A stretch of 64,000 nucleotides of DNA from Trichomonas vaginalis G3 (Eukaryota; Parabasalia; Trichomonadida; Trichomonadidae), in contig NC_067207.1 of NCBI RefSeq assembly GCF_026262505.1, positions 20,924,082 to 20,988,081 of the forward strand, in the 5' to 3' direction. Of this stretch, positions 48,420 through 58,449 are shown one piece after another. Position 1 is the first letter of the stretch. Every line of letters begins with the position of its first letter. The notes under the pieces are model-generated. The model was not told the DNA's origin. It made no database searches and saw only the letters and a list, made by a program, of their open reading frames with translations. Position numbers and translations under genes: made by a program.

Positions 48420-48846
48420 TTTTATTTTTAGAAACATTTCTGGGTCAATGTCAATGTTCTCTTCCTCTTTAGGAGCAAACACTGGCTTAGACTCTAAAAT
48501 CTTTTTACCCAATTTACCTTGAACTTCAACTATCTTAGACTCATAATATTCATAGTCGTCTGCTTTCTTTGGTTCATAAGGTATAACAAGTTTGTATGCT
48601 TTGCCTTCTTCGAGTTTGAGAACTTCTGTCAAAATTTTCTTTGACTGCTAACAACCTTCTATGTCTAAGTCTTCAAAAGTTGCACCACTTTTTCTAACAA
48701 CAGCAAACTTAACTGGTGCAATGTTCCAAATTTTTGTCAAATGTAGACTTTTCAAAATTGTAGAAGTAAACATTCAAATATGCGAATGGAGCTAACTTAT
48801 CTTTGACTTCTGTCATGTACTTATTTACTGAGATGAATTTTGCCAT
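48420..48846 (-). pseudogene. Maverick protein with frameshift and in-frame TAG
   Basis: ATG 48846 (MAKFISVNKYM) runs 45 codons to a stop. One base over, it continues APVKFAVVRKSGATFEDLDIEGC, meets TAG, then KILTEVLKLEEGKAYKLVIPYEP ... PEMFLK. The downstream read-through beyond about 48420 is antisense to the convergent gene. Small, beta-rich by eye, unknown. Confidence 0.5.
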
Positions 48847-48882
48847 CTTTTCTATCGGATAAAAAAAGATTTTTTTTTAAAT

Positions 48883-50116
48883 TTACTCAGAAAAATTTTT
48901 CTTTGTATATACGCCGTTCTGAACATCTAAAAGACTTTTGACATTTGCCAAGAATGTTCGTTTAGAAGCTGCCATATAACCATATTCTTGACAATATTGT
49001 TTATACGAATCGTACAATGACCTTTCATCTAAACACTCAAAGTCAGTTTCATCTATGAACAGTTCATATCACTCTTGTTTGCTTCTAACAATGTTTGTCT
49101 TCTTCGGTATGTGGAATTTGTCTTGGATTGAACTTAGAAATATCTAATGTCATGAAAATATGAGAACAAGTGGTTGTAAAAGTCAGATGTCAAAGTTTCT
49201 GCTAAGTCGTCAAAATATTCTGTATCTTGCATATGAGAATCTGACGTTCTGACAACTACATATCTTCTGTCAGAACTTTCTAACTTCATCGGAACAGCAT
49301 TGTTTGAAACCATAATGAAGTTTGCAACATTTTCACAAACTCTTTGGTCTTTATATTTCTTTCAACAACTCCAACTTTGTCTGTTATAAGACTCTTCAAA
49401 GCATCTGAGTTCAAAACTTTTGTTGTATCTATACTTTGAAGTTCGTTACATACTATAAGTTTCATATTCTCTATTGAAGAGTTAAACTTGCCACAGATGT
49501 TTTCTAAGTTTGTCATATTAGGGTTCGAATAACCTTCTAACAGTTTGCATAAGATATCTGTAAAGAATGTGTTCTTACCTGTTCCTTGTTTTCCAATTAT
49601 AATGAGAGCAGTTTCATTTTTAGCACTTGGATGTTGTAAGATATTTGCAAACCAACATAAGATATACTCATAAACCTTTTCGTTTCCATTGCATATAATT
49701 TCTTTGACATGGTCTAACCAAGCTTCTATAATATTTTCTTTCCATTCTACTTGTTCGTATTTATATCCAGTGAAGATAGAATAGAAGTTTGGAGAAGGTG
49801 TATAGAACTTTATACCTCGAACTGAAAAATCTTCAAGTTTTGACAATAAGATATCCCAAGCATCTAACATCTTCATACCAACTTGTACGACTTTTATTTT
49901 CTTAAGTTTCTGTCTACATTCTTGTTCTGAAACTATTGTTGCTCTTGGTTTGTTAAAGACAACATCCCATTCTTTCATGACATAACATTCTGGGGCAGAG
50001 TCAACATAAATGACTAAACGTTTCAAATTCTCGACTGCTTTGTTATAGTCTCGAAATGGACACATATTTCTGAACGCTTGGAAGTCATAAAAATCTGAAA
50101 CGTCTATTCTGTACAT
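48883..50116 (-). pseudogene. SF3-type (D5-like) helicase, frameshifted
   Basis: The N-terminal 276 codons (50116-49286) contain Walker A GKQGTGKN (Lys181, with Asn where Ser/Thr is usual) and a Walker-B-like LIVCNELQS. After a -1 shift near 49330 the next frame supplies NFIMVSNNAVPMKLESSDRRY, the sensor/motif C region with an arginine. More frames continue to a clear C-terminus (YGYMAASKRTFLANVKSLL) ending at TAA 48883-48885. SF3 helicases unwind DNA at viral origins; they are common in virophages and Polinton-like viruses and less usual in classical Mavericks. Confidence 0.78.
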
Positions 50117-50147
50117 TTTTTTATAAAAATAAAAAAAAATATTTTTT

Positions 50148-50964
50148 TTATTCTTGCTTTGTTGTTCTTGAGCTTTGTTGTTCTTGCATTTGTTGCATTT
50201 GTTGTTCTTGAGCTATTTGTTGTTGAAGTTGTTCTTGTAGTACAATACTTTCACCAGTTGCATCTTCCAATTCGAAACTTTCTGCCGTCATTGACAAATA
50301 CATAGGACATAAAAGTTTTACAGGAACAAAGTTTGCGTCAACTAAGGTTAAGTTTATGTTTGCTAAAGTGTTTGAGTTCACTAAAGCTGAAAACTCAGCA
50401 TTCGAATGAACAATAGGCAAACCAGCAGAGAAGTGTTGTTTATACGCATGAGTATCTTTTGGTCATAGTAGTTTCTGTCGACATTCGAATAGCACTTTGA
50501 ACCTAAGTTTGAAACAATATATAAAATAGGTGTACTTAAAGTCAATGGAACAGACATTCCTTGTATGACACCTTTTCCTGTTATAGGAAACTGTTGGTAG
50601 TAAAAACCAGATATAAGTTTTGTATTATAGCTCATATCGTTTATACTAAACTCAGTCGGACATCCAAACATAATGAAACCTGCTCTAGTTGCAGCACATG
50701 TTACATCCGTCCTTAAAGTATTAAATAAGTCAACAAAACCTGTTGGTGGTATATCTGAGTAAGTATCTTCAAAGGAGTATTTTTTACCATTCACAACAAT
50801 AAAAGCCTTCTGGTGTCAAAAGAGCAAAACAGGCTTTAGTCGTCATTCGTGTTTAAGGTTAGTTTACAATATCGTCCTTGAGGACTTTGTAAGTTTGTTG
50901 TTATAGAATTATATGACTCAGGGTTTTTAGTCGTAATAGTATAAACCACTATGTCTTCTGCCAT
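50148..50964 (-). pseudogene. Minor capsid (penton-type) protein, frameshifted
   Basis: It begins at ATG 50964 (MAEDIVVYTI), shifts near 50830, continues KKYSFEDTYSDIPPTGF ... GFIMFGCPTEFSINDM, shifts again near 50455 at an A run, and ends GLPIVHSNAEFSAL ... Q-rich tail at 50148. The beta-rich body and its position one gene upstream of the major capsid suggest the single-jelly-roll penton of Polintons; this is inference from order and size. The leader lies in the 3' end of the preceding gene (TTTACTTGCTAAGTAA). Confidence 0.55.
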
Positions 50965-50968
50965 TTAC

Positions 50969-51550
50969 TTAGCAAGTAAATTTTAATGAAATGTTGTGGT
51001 CGTCAAATATTTTTATGACGTCTGGGAAACTATATTTTAAGTTCAACGTTTCACCTCCTTTCATAACGTATGTCTTGTCAATGACATTATATGAAACACC
51101 ACAGCAAGCAATGTCGGGTTCTATTTCTTTGATGTTTATATCGTCTGCCTCTGTCAAAAGTTTCAATAGTTCTTTCAAAATTTCATGAGGTGCGATGACA
51201 TATGAGTTCACTTTTACAGGGTTGTGTTCGACCAAGTTTAACATTATACCCAAAGCTTGACAAATCTTCTCCTGAGTTTTAAGCTTATCTTTCAGTTGCA
51301 TGTAGTCGTTTCGAATATCTGCAACAGAACTTAAGTCTCTGCTAACTTCAGGGTATGTTGGTTGTTCTTTTACAGGAACTATTGTTATACCATCTTCGTC
51401 TTCGTATGGTTTCCCCACTTCAACATCTCTTTCTTTGACATTGACAATAACACTTTGACTGTTTGTTTGAGTTGGTGAATTTAACTTCACATCTGCCACC
51501 GCCATTAAACCTTTTGAAACACTTACGCTTCTATTTTTCGGAAATGACAT
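50969..51550 (-). CDS. Maverick hypothetical protein (193 aa)
   Basis: ATG 51550 (MSFPKNRSVSV). A longer frame runs through the divergent gene and was rejected. Intact, with a helix around residues 85-120 and a beta-rich C-terminus. Only 4 nt separate its stop from the penton-gene start, and 18 bp separate its start from the divergent 51,569 gene, so expression of the three is probably linked. No family recognised. Confidence 0.6.
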   Translation of the reverse strand: MSFPKNRSVSVSKGLMAVADVKLNSPTQTNSQSVIVNVKERDVEVGKPYEDEDGITIVPVKEQPTYPEVSRDLSSVADIRNDYMQLKDKLKTQEKICQALGIMLNLVEHNPVKVNSYVIAPHEILKELLKLLTEADDINIKEIEPDIACCGVSYNVIDKTYVMKGGETLNLKYSFPDVIKIFDDHNISLKFTC

Positions 51551-51568
51551 TTTACTTAGAATAAAAAG
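51551..51568. promoter_or_regulatory. 18-bp bidirectional promoter
   Basis: The complete gap between two divergent start codons is TTTACTTAGAATAAAAAG. It shares TAGAATAAAA with the other 18-bp divergent gap at 35922-35939. Confidence 0.65.
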
Positions 51569-51988
51569 ATGGACGTATTTGAGTATCTCTTCGAATTGAA
51601 GCAGAACAAAGTTTACACACACAAACAATACAAATACATTGACAGAATAGTTCTTTATACAAACAATGGAAAATGTTATAGAATAGCAGTCTTTGCTGAA
51701 CCAAAATATTTTCATAAAGCAAAGAAAGTTGGTATAACCGAGATGGTGAAAGTTCTTGAAGCAGACAAAAATATAACAACAAAACTTACAGATATTTCTA
51801 AAGGAAAGTTTTTAATACAATATTATATCAAAACTGGCGTACTGTCAATATTTGACGGAGTGAAGTCAGTTCAAGAACAACTTACTGACCTGCTGCCAAA
51901 ATCTGCTCGATGGAAGCTGTCGTTATGCCAATCTGAGGAGCCCCAGCAGGTTTCATCGAACGAATCTTCAAAAGAGCATCTTCCGTGA
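51569..51988 (+). CDS. Maverick hypothetical protein (up to 139 aa)
   Basis: ATG 51569 (MDVFEYLFELK). The first about 105 residues are protein-like and basic/aromatic. From about 51880 the frame runs antisense into the convergent capsid gene, so the real stop may have been lost and the natural protein may be shorter. Unknown family. Confidence 0.55.
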   Translation: MDVFEYLFELKQNKVYTHKQYKYIDRIVLYTNNGKCYRIAVFAEPKYFHKAKKVGITEMVKVLEADKNITTKLTDISKGKFLIQYYIKTGVLSIFDGVKSVQEQLTDLLPKSARWKLSLCQSEEPQQVSSNESSKEHLP

Positions 51989-53488
51989 AAAGTGCTATTG
52001 GTTTTGTAAACTTCTTTGCTTTCAATTCATCTGGACCGTCTCTGTCACCAGTATATTGTATTTGAACTGTACCAACAGTTGAAATACCACCCATAAAGTC
52101 TTCTGAGTCAGCAAATGGAATGCCAAGCCAAAAGTTTGAACGGTCTCCATTTGTATATTGAGTTTTTTGACCTCCTGTATGAGTCCATACTTTCACATAT
52201 GGCATAATAGAACTTTGCATTTCAGGGTTAATGGTTGTTGTGAAGTTGTTGTTAAAGTTCATAGCATCTAATGTCAAGTTGTATGACCTCATATCTTCAA
52301 CTGTAGAATATTCTTCTCTTGGATAATATTTGCCATCTATGTTTATATGATATTTAATACCGGGGTTGTAGAAACAAGAATAGTCATTTATAGTTCGTCT
52401 GAACAGTACAAACATAGTATCTGCATGTTTCATTGCAGTTGTTAAGCAATATCTGTTCTTGCACCTGGGTCAGCACTTTGGTTTCCAACTTCACCTGCAA
52501 AGTCTTTGACAGATATTTGGTGTATAGGGAACATAAGTGGAACTGCAATATATTTGGCAGCTAAAGCATTTGAAATATCTGGGTCCAACATATAGACTGC
52601 AAGTCTGCTTTCTATTCTCTTGCATTCAAATTTTTCGCATGTGAACTTAACTGGGTCCCAAGCAGTTCCAGCAGCATTGAAATAATAGTTTACTTCAGTG
52701 TTGAGGTTTGAGAAACCAAAGTCTAAGTCAACTTTGTCTTTGCAAAAGTCGGCGAATGACGTTTTATTTGTTCCCACTACTTCTGTAAGAGTGAATGGGT
52801 CTTGTGTTGGTGCAATGACTAAGTTATTTTTGCTTGGAGTAAGTTCGATAGAAATTTTTCCTGCCCAGTTTGGCAAGTATCTTAAAAACCTGAAGATGAG
52901 GAAAGATGACAAAGGAACTCTAAGTTTCAGTTTTACTTTAGTGACAGCATTTCCATCTGAACCAGAAAGGTTAACATAAACTCCTGGAACGTTAGGGTCA
53001 AGTCTTCTTATTTTCTCAATAGTTGCATACTGGTCTGTTTGTTCTCTAGCTTGTGGTTGTACTGAGTTTCTCAAAGCGAACCATTCATAGTTTGCCCATG
53101 TTACTGTTTGAACTAAGTCAGAGTTAGAATATATCTTATATCCCATGAAAACTTCTGGAGCATATTGGTATCCGACATAGAAAATTCCATTGCAACCTTT
53201 CTTGTCAGACAACTTGGCAGAAGGTTTTATTTCAATGTCTTGTTCCACGTATAAGAAAGAGTTGTCAATAGAAATTATATGAAACCTGTCGCAAGCAATA
53301 TCTACTGTTGTTGAAGAACCTTCTCCAAACTCACCTACGTTTCCATAAGAAACAGCAGTTGTATATTCGTAAGTTCCAGGAACTATTTCTGACCTTCTAA
53401 TGGCATTGTCGCATTCGTTATACCATTCGGAAACATTTCCATTCATAGCATCCAAAACTGTTGGCGTTATATTCTGAGCGGCGTACAT
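51882..53488 (-). pseudogene. Major capsid protein (double-jelly-roll type), one frameshift
   Basis: The first frame (53488-52442, 348 codons) contains beta-rich capsid sequence including PLSSFLIFRFLRYLPNWAGKISIEL, resembling the D1 jelly-roll edge of Polinton capsids. The second (52433-51882, 183 codons) continues with NFNNNFTTTINPE and WLGIPFADSEDF. The join near 52440 needs one missing base. The total of about 535 codons is right for a Polinton MCP. It has the promoter-type word TTTTTACTCATATGAAATG ending at its start codon. It would form the icosahedral shell if intact. Confidence 0.8.
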
Positions 53489-53505
53489 TTCATATGAGTA
53501 AAAAT
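53486..53505 (-). promoter_or_regulatory. Promoter-type motif of the capsid gene
   Basis: On the minus strand, ATTTTTACTCATATGAAATG, ending in the start codon. It matches the 39117 and 39290 copies except at two or three bases. Confidence 0.65.
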
Positions 53506-53555
53506 ATAGAATAGTTGGATTTATGTGTCATAATAGAACCCACGTGGACCAAGCT

Positions 53556-56500
53556 TTACTTTCTTCCTGACTGAGTTTTTAACTCTTCTTTTCCTTCATT
53601 GCCACTACTTTCACTAGATGAAGTTACTTCTTCACTACTTTCACTTTGTTCTACTCTTCTTCTTTGGTGTCGCTTTGGTAACTTGCCCTCTGCTTCAAGT
53701 TGTTGCATCTTTGCCTCATGTTCACCTAGTATGTTGTAAATTTCCCATGTCCTTTTTGCCTTTGGGCTCTGGTCGCCCATCTCAGGTAACCTATATCCTA
53801 GAAAGAGTTTGTCATAGTCTGTATTTGAGTCTTCGCGTATTGTTTGCATGACTCTTTCCTGAGTTTCCGGTTCAAGCTCTTCAAACAGTGCCTGTCCATA
53901 TGGAATATGCTCGTTTCCAAATATATGTTTTTGTAGCCATTCTGGTTTTCTTTCCATGTTACCAACTATATCTTTTGTGAATGGGAAAGCTTTTACCCAA
54001 TCTTTCAGTCTTGCGTCGTTTATTTCTGTAGTTGGTTTTATTTTGTCAAGGAACATGTTTTTCAATACTAACATTTCATTTGGTACTGTCCATTTGAGTT
54101 TTCTTAAATATTCATCCCTTCTCAGGTTCATTGTCTGCAAAGTAAGTTTTTATGACATTTTGTAAACTTTCATTTGCAAGGTCATGTACAATAGGTTCTC
54201 TTCCTTCTCCTCCCTAACTTTCTTTCTAAACTCTTCACCAAATATACCATCTCTATGGTTCTGTGTAGTTCTTTGAGATAAATGTTCTAGAACGTCAGGT
54301 GTTATATTTCCATCAGCCATGTTCATTTCATACTGGTCCAAAATATCTGCATGTTTCATATCTTTCAATGGCATTAAAGCCGCGCTGAAAATACCAGCTA
54401 TATCTGGTTCACCATTGACTTCCATTGCGTCTACAACTTCTTGGAATTGAGGTTGTAAGTTTATGAACCACCTATCCGGATTAGCTTTATGACCCCATCT
54501 CATTGTAGTTCCATCGTCTGCAGAAACAAAAGTAGGTTTGTTTCCATCTTGGCTAGGTTCTGAATGAACTTTAAACAATGTTTCATTTCTATATGTTTTC
54601 TTGAAATTTAACCTTTTATTTTCACCGAGTTCATCCAAAGATTGAACGTTAAATGCTCGTAAGTAAAAAGGGTTGTTGTATTTGTGTACATTTTCTTTCA
54701 GTACTTCCATTCTATGCTGAATATTTTCATCTGTGTTGGAGTCTTTTGTATGTCGGCAAACATTTTTCGATATTCTTCTACTATGTCAGCCGAATTTTTT
54801 TTAGACTCTTGGAAATATTCCATATTCTCCGCATACTCTTGTTGAGGGTCAAGATTTTTCGGCTGTTCCAAATCTTCATCTAGTTCTGTGAAGTTAGTTT
54901 CCAAAGGAGGACTTGTTCGTTTCCTTCAGGCTCTTCTAGCTGTTGTTGCTGAACTATTTCTTCCATGTCTGGTTGTATCTGAACTATTTCTTCCTGTGGA
55001 GTTTCTTGTACCTCATCTGCTGGCATTTCATATATTCCGAGACCGTTTTTAACAAGTTCCCTATTTAAGTCATCGCATTCATAAGCCTTTTTCTTTCGTT
55101 CCGTCTCTATTTTTTACGCGTTTCATGAAGATAGTTGAATTGTCATTTAGCTCTGACACCAAATATCTCGGAGTAAATTCGTTCATGTCATTTGGATGAT
55201 ATGCTATTAAATCATATCCCTTTGCGAGCTTGTATTTTCCAGGTTTGAAATTATATCCGATTTGGTGCTGAGCCATAAAGCTAAATAGGTTCGGGTCAGT
55301 ATTTCCTTCCTTGAACTTTCGAATAGCTTCTTTATATCTGTCACTAAAGTCAATAGTATCTGGGTAACCATAGTCTTCTTTAAGCATTTTTAAGAATTCT
55401 TGGTTTCCTTGTTCTCTACTTCTTTTATGTCCTTGCTCTGTTTGTGGTTGTTGTTGTGCAGGGTTTTGAACTGTTGGTTGCTGTGCTGGTTGTGGAGGTG
55501 GTTGTTGTGCAGGGTTTTGAACTGTTGGTTGCTGTGCTGTTTGTGGTTGTTGTTGTGCAGGGTTTTGAACTGTTGGTTGTTGTGTTGGTTTTGGTGCATG
55601 CCTGTGTCTGTGTCCATGTGACGATGTAAATGTTTTAGGTAGTCCTGGTGCAGGTGCTTCTCTTGGAGGGTTTGGTGGTATATAAGTTCCACTAGCTAGT
55701 ATATAAGTTCCACCAGCTGGTATATAAGTTCCACCAGCTGGCACATATGTTCCATCTGCAGCGTAATGTCCTACCTGACTTTTCGTTTTTAAGAAAGCAT
55801 TTACTAGGTCTGTTTTGGTCTGTTGTAACTCTTTTTCTTGACTTTTCACAACAGTTGCTCTAACGGCGTCATAGGCACTTTGAACTGCCTGTCTCGTTGC
55901 TGCATCTGTTATTTTCGTCATATTTTGTGCTACTTCTCTTAACTCTTTGTCGAAACCTTCAGACTTCAGTTTCTTTCCAGATGAGAAGTCGTTCACTAGT
56001 TTCACCTTACTATGAAGAGCTTCGAAGGCGTTCTTAAAGTCAGCATTCGTTAAAGCTTCATTTGAACTGTCTTCATCCGCTTGTATTTTTGTCCTTATTG
56101 ACCCTATGAGTTGGGCTGCTTTAGCGTTGGCTTGGGCATCTAACCAGTCATTGTTAGCTTTTATATATTCTGCGCTTTTCATTGCCTTTTGCATAGCCGC
56201 GTCGTTATTTTTACTTTCTTGTGCTAAGTTTTCATACTGTACGGTTTGGTTTTGCAACTGTAAAAGTTTTTCTGCCTTTACATTTGCTTCAACTTCTTTT
56301 TTATACTCATCGCTATCCATATATGTCTTCAGGGCTTTTTGTTTTATTTCTTCATCTTTCAGTACTTTATATTGAGTAGTATGGTTTTTCAAATTTATAA
56401 CATCTTGTTCCATTTTTGCTACTTCTGCTGCTTTTTCTGACACTTTTTTCGCATATTCCTCTGTACTTAGTTCTTTCAGTTGTTCTTCTTTCTTCTTTTT

Positions 56501-56638
56501 CTCTACGTTTAACTCATTGAGTTTCTTTGTGTGTCTGTCATATTCTAGTTTCTTTTCGTTTTCACTTATTTGCTTCTGTATGTCTATGTTTGACTTTTTG
56601 ACATCTGTTATTTGATTTTTGAGTGAACTCAAATTCAT
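53556..56638 (-). pseudogene. Very large coiled-coil/repeat virion protein, broken into at least five pieces
   Basis: It begins at ATG 56638. The first 519 codons have long coiled coils (about 1-290), four 21-bp/7-aa GGTYIPA-type repeats (about 55681-55750), three QPTVQNPAQ repeats, then a globular part. Near 55080 the frame shifts (EIVQIQPDMEEIVQ), again near 54910 (ETNFTELDEDLEQ), again near 54710 (EVLKENVHKYNNPF), and an in-frame TAA (54150-54152) precedes the last part (MNLRRDEYLRKLKW ... SESSEEVTSSS). Together about 1,025 codons. It follows the major capsid gene on the same strand, so a minor virion or internal protein is likely; no homologue is known to me. Confidence 0.6.
55440..55590. 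repeat. Tandem P/Q-coding repeat
   Basis: Three copies of a unit with GGGTTTTGAACTGTTGG (about 48 to 60 bp apart) encode QPTVQNPAQ-type words on the minus strand. Confidence 0.75.
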
Positions 56639-56895
56639 TTGACTTTGAGGGTTATAGCTGTTCCGTCTGCAGCTCCACCATAGCCTGCCATTTTCGCTAA
56701 AAGTGCCGCTCTTAAACCTCCACTCTGTGCACCAATAACTCGGTTTAAAAGCATAGGGTTGCTTGACATTTGTTGCAACATAGTGGGGTCATTCATCATT
56801 TGTTGTTGCAACTGTTGTTGTGGTGTCAGTTTTACTATTGGATGTTTCAATGCTCCCTTCCTCTTACGTATATTCTTACGTAGCTTACGTGGCAT
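56635..56895 (-). CDS. Basic core-type protein (86 aa)
   Basis: MPRKLRKNIRKRKGALKHP start (strongly basic), then a Q/M-rich middle and a Gly/Ala-rich C-terminus. Its stop overlaps the start of the large gene as ATGA. A basic, DNA-binding core protein role, like small core proteins of adeno-like viruses, is plausible but inferred from composition only. Confidence 0.55.
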   Translation of the reverse strand: MPRKLRKNIRKRKGALKHPIVKLTPQQQLQQQMMNDPTMLQQMSSNPMLLNRVIGAQSGGLRAALLAKMAGYGGAADGTAITLKVK

Positions 56896-57329
56896 TTTAA
56901 GTGAAGTTAAAAAGCGGTTTTTGACAGATGTTTATATGACACTTTTGTTCAGCACAAAAAACTACTCGGTCAAAGTGTTGTCAGTTTTGTAAAATAACCG
57001 TCCTATCTGTTTCTATAAGGGAAAAGGCTTCTCAAAGTATACTTCCTTGGAACGCCTGTAACTTTTCCTGTAGCGACGATAGACCCTTACTTGTCCGGAC
57101 AAAGTTATACTATTTTGAATGCTCTACAAAAAAGTCAACGGCGACGACTCTCAAAAACCGTTGTGTAAAAAGTTTTACCGTTTGACAAAAAAGTATATAT
57201 AGAAAACAAAAAACGTTTATAGTTCATTCAATATTTGAGATGGAACGGTTTGCCAACGGTAACTATTAAATAAAATAAAAAAATAGAGGGGGTTACCGTT
57301 GACGAAAACGGTTTATTTTAAACTTTTCT
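56896..57329. promoter_or_regulatory. Gene-free region dense in AACGG/CCGTT words
   Basis: The 434 bp contain about nine AACGG or CCGTT words, a perfect 10-bp inverted pair CAACGGTAAC / GTTACCGTTG, and a TATATATAG stretch near 57190. The words continue into the next gene. This arrangement looks like protein-binding sites near the right end, for example for replication or transcription control. Confidence 0.5.
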
Positions 57330-58337
57330 ATGAGTAGTCCGAAAAAAACAGTTCATTTTTGTCTAATGTACGCGTCTCGAACAGTGAAGCCCAATTCAAT
57401 AGAATACTATCTCGAAAAACAAGAAGCTGACACTGCTATTCAGTCTTTAATACAGAACCAAGCTCAGGAGAACTCAAAAGACTCCCAATTCAAATCGACA
57501 TCCAATTCGAAGCAATTAAAACTTGACTCGAATGTTTTAAAACCACAGCCCGCACGAACAAATACAGCTCTAAGAATAGACCAAAGAATACCGAACAAAG
57601 AGTTGAGGTCAAGATTGAAATTACAATCGGATGAGTATTTTTCCCTTAACAACCAGGGAAATACTCCATATAACCGTATCTACACAAATACCGTTAAAGA
57701 AACAATAACGGCATACACAAAACTCTGTCAATTGGTCCCCAACCAGGACCAATTGACGGACATTATATGTTCCTACCTTCCCATATTTGCTGAGTGTGTG
57801 GAAGGTAGGACATTGTTACAAGCTTGCTTACGTATGCCACCAAATCTCCGTCAACAATTTGCTCAAATTGTACATGAATTTAAAGCTTTTAACAACGGAT
57901 ACGATGAAGATGAAGTAGCAGATGAATTTGGGGAAGAAAAAACATTTTTCCCCTCATATACTACGCCTGCAACAGTATTTCCTACTAATGAATTTCACAA
58001 CTATTGTGTCGTTCATTTAATTGTTGTGGATATGCCCACAGGTGAAGACATTCTCAGTGGTGACTTCATCGAAGTCTGTATCAATACAGAATTGGGAGAA
58101 GATGAGTTGCACAAATTCTCCAACGTCGAACATATATTCAAACCAGCACACCAACTCTTTATCGAAACTGAAATAACACTCACACAAAATATGTCCATCT
58201 CATTTAAATCCAAATCAGGACGTCCATACAGAATTTGGATGAACTACGTCCTCCTCCACTACGCCGACGATGACGAAGAAGAGGAAGAAGAGGAGGAGGA
58301 AGAAGAAGAGTCCTCCGAATTCACACCAGAAGACTAA
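57330..58337 (+). CDS. Maverick hypothetical protein (335 aa) running into the right TIR
   Basis: Intact. N-terminal about 100 residues S/Q-rich; the central part is helical (DIICSYLPIFAECVEGRTLLQ); the C-terminal beta-rich domain ends in an E run and SSEFTPED. The last 14 codons are inside the TIR, so the left end of the element carries the same coding tail. The fold of the C-terminal half is reminiscent of a nucleoplasmin-like beta barrel with an acidic tail, but this is only an impression. Confidence 0.6.
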   Translation: MSSPKKTVHFCLMYASRTVKPNSIEYYLEKQEADTAIQSLIQNQAQENSKDSQFKSTSNSKQLKLDSNVLKPQPARTNTALRIDQRIPNKELRSRLKLQSDEYFSLNNQGNTPYNRIYTNTVKETITAYTKLCQLVPNQDQLTDIICSYLPIFAECVEGRTLLQACLRMPPNLRQQFAQIVHEFKAFNNGYDEDEVADEFGEEKTFFPSYTTPATVFPTNEFHNYCVVHLIVVDMPTGEDILSGDFIEVCINTELGEDELHKFSNVEHIFKPAHQLFIETEITLTQNMSISFKSKSGRPYRIWMNYVLLHYADDDEEEEEEEEEEEESSEFTPED

Positions 58338-58443
58338 CAATTTTCCGAATAAAAACTTCATTTATACTAAACATCTTCGGGGCTAGAAGGGGCGCAGCCC
58401 CTGGAAGCCCCACTACCTTTTTTTTTTTTTTTTTTTTTTTTTT
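58295..58443. repeat. Maverick right terminal inverted repeat
   Basis: Inverted counterpart of 33221-33350. Inner 93 bp identical; the mini-hairpin has changed to GGGGC-GCA-GCCCC (58389-58401); the outer end finishes in 26 T. Confidence 0.93.
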
Positions 58444-58449
58444 AATCTA
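58444..58449. repeat. Target-site duplication AATCTA (right)
   Basis: Exact copy of 33215-33220. Confidence 0.9.

Larger units (their letters stand above)
33221..58443. mobile_element. Complete Maverick/Polinton, 25,223 bp
   Basis: The ends are inverted repeats starting with an A-run and GGTAGTGGGGCTTCC, flanked by a 6-bp duplication. The interior encodes the Maverick core set (integrase 37.7-38.7 kb, family B polymerase 39.9-42.1 kb, packaging ATPase 47.0-47.9 kb, minor capsid 50.1-51.0 kb, major capsid 51.9-53.5 kb) plus a helicase, a methyltransferase, an HNH nuclease and a tail-fibre-type module. No adenain-type protease was found. Gene order is in compact blocks, often divergent. Many genes carry frameshifts or in-frame stops, so this copy is probably defective, although its ends look intact. 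Mavericks are known to be numerous in T. vaginalis. Confidence 0.95.

Noticed and set aside
58418-58443. The T26 run as the poly(A) tail of a retroposon
   Set aside because: It is the outer end of the Maverick TIR; the opposite end has the matching A-run, and the target duplication sits directly outside.
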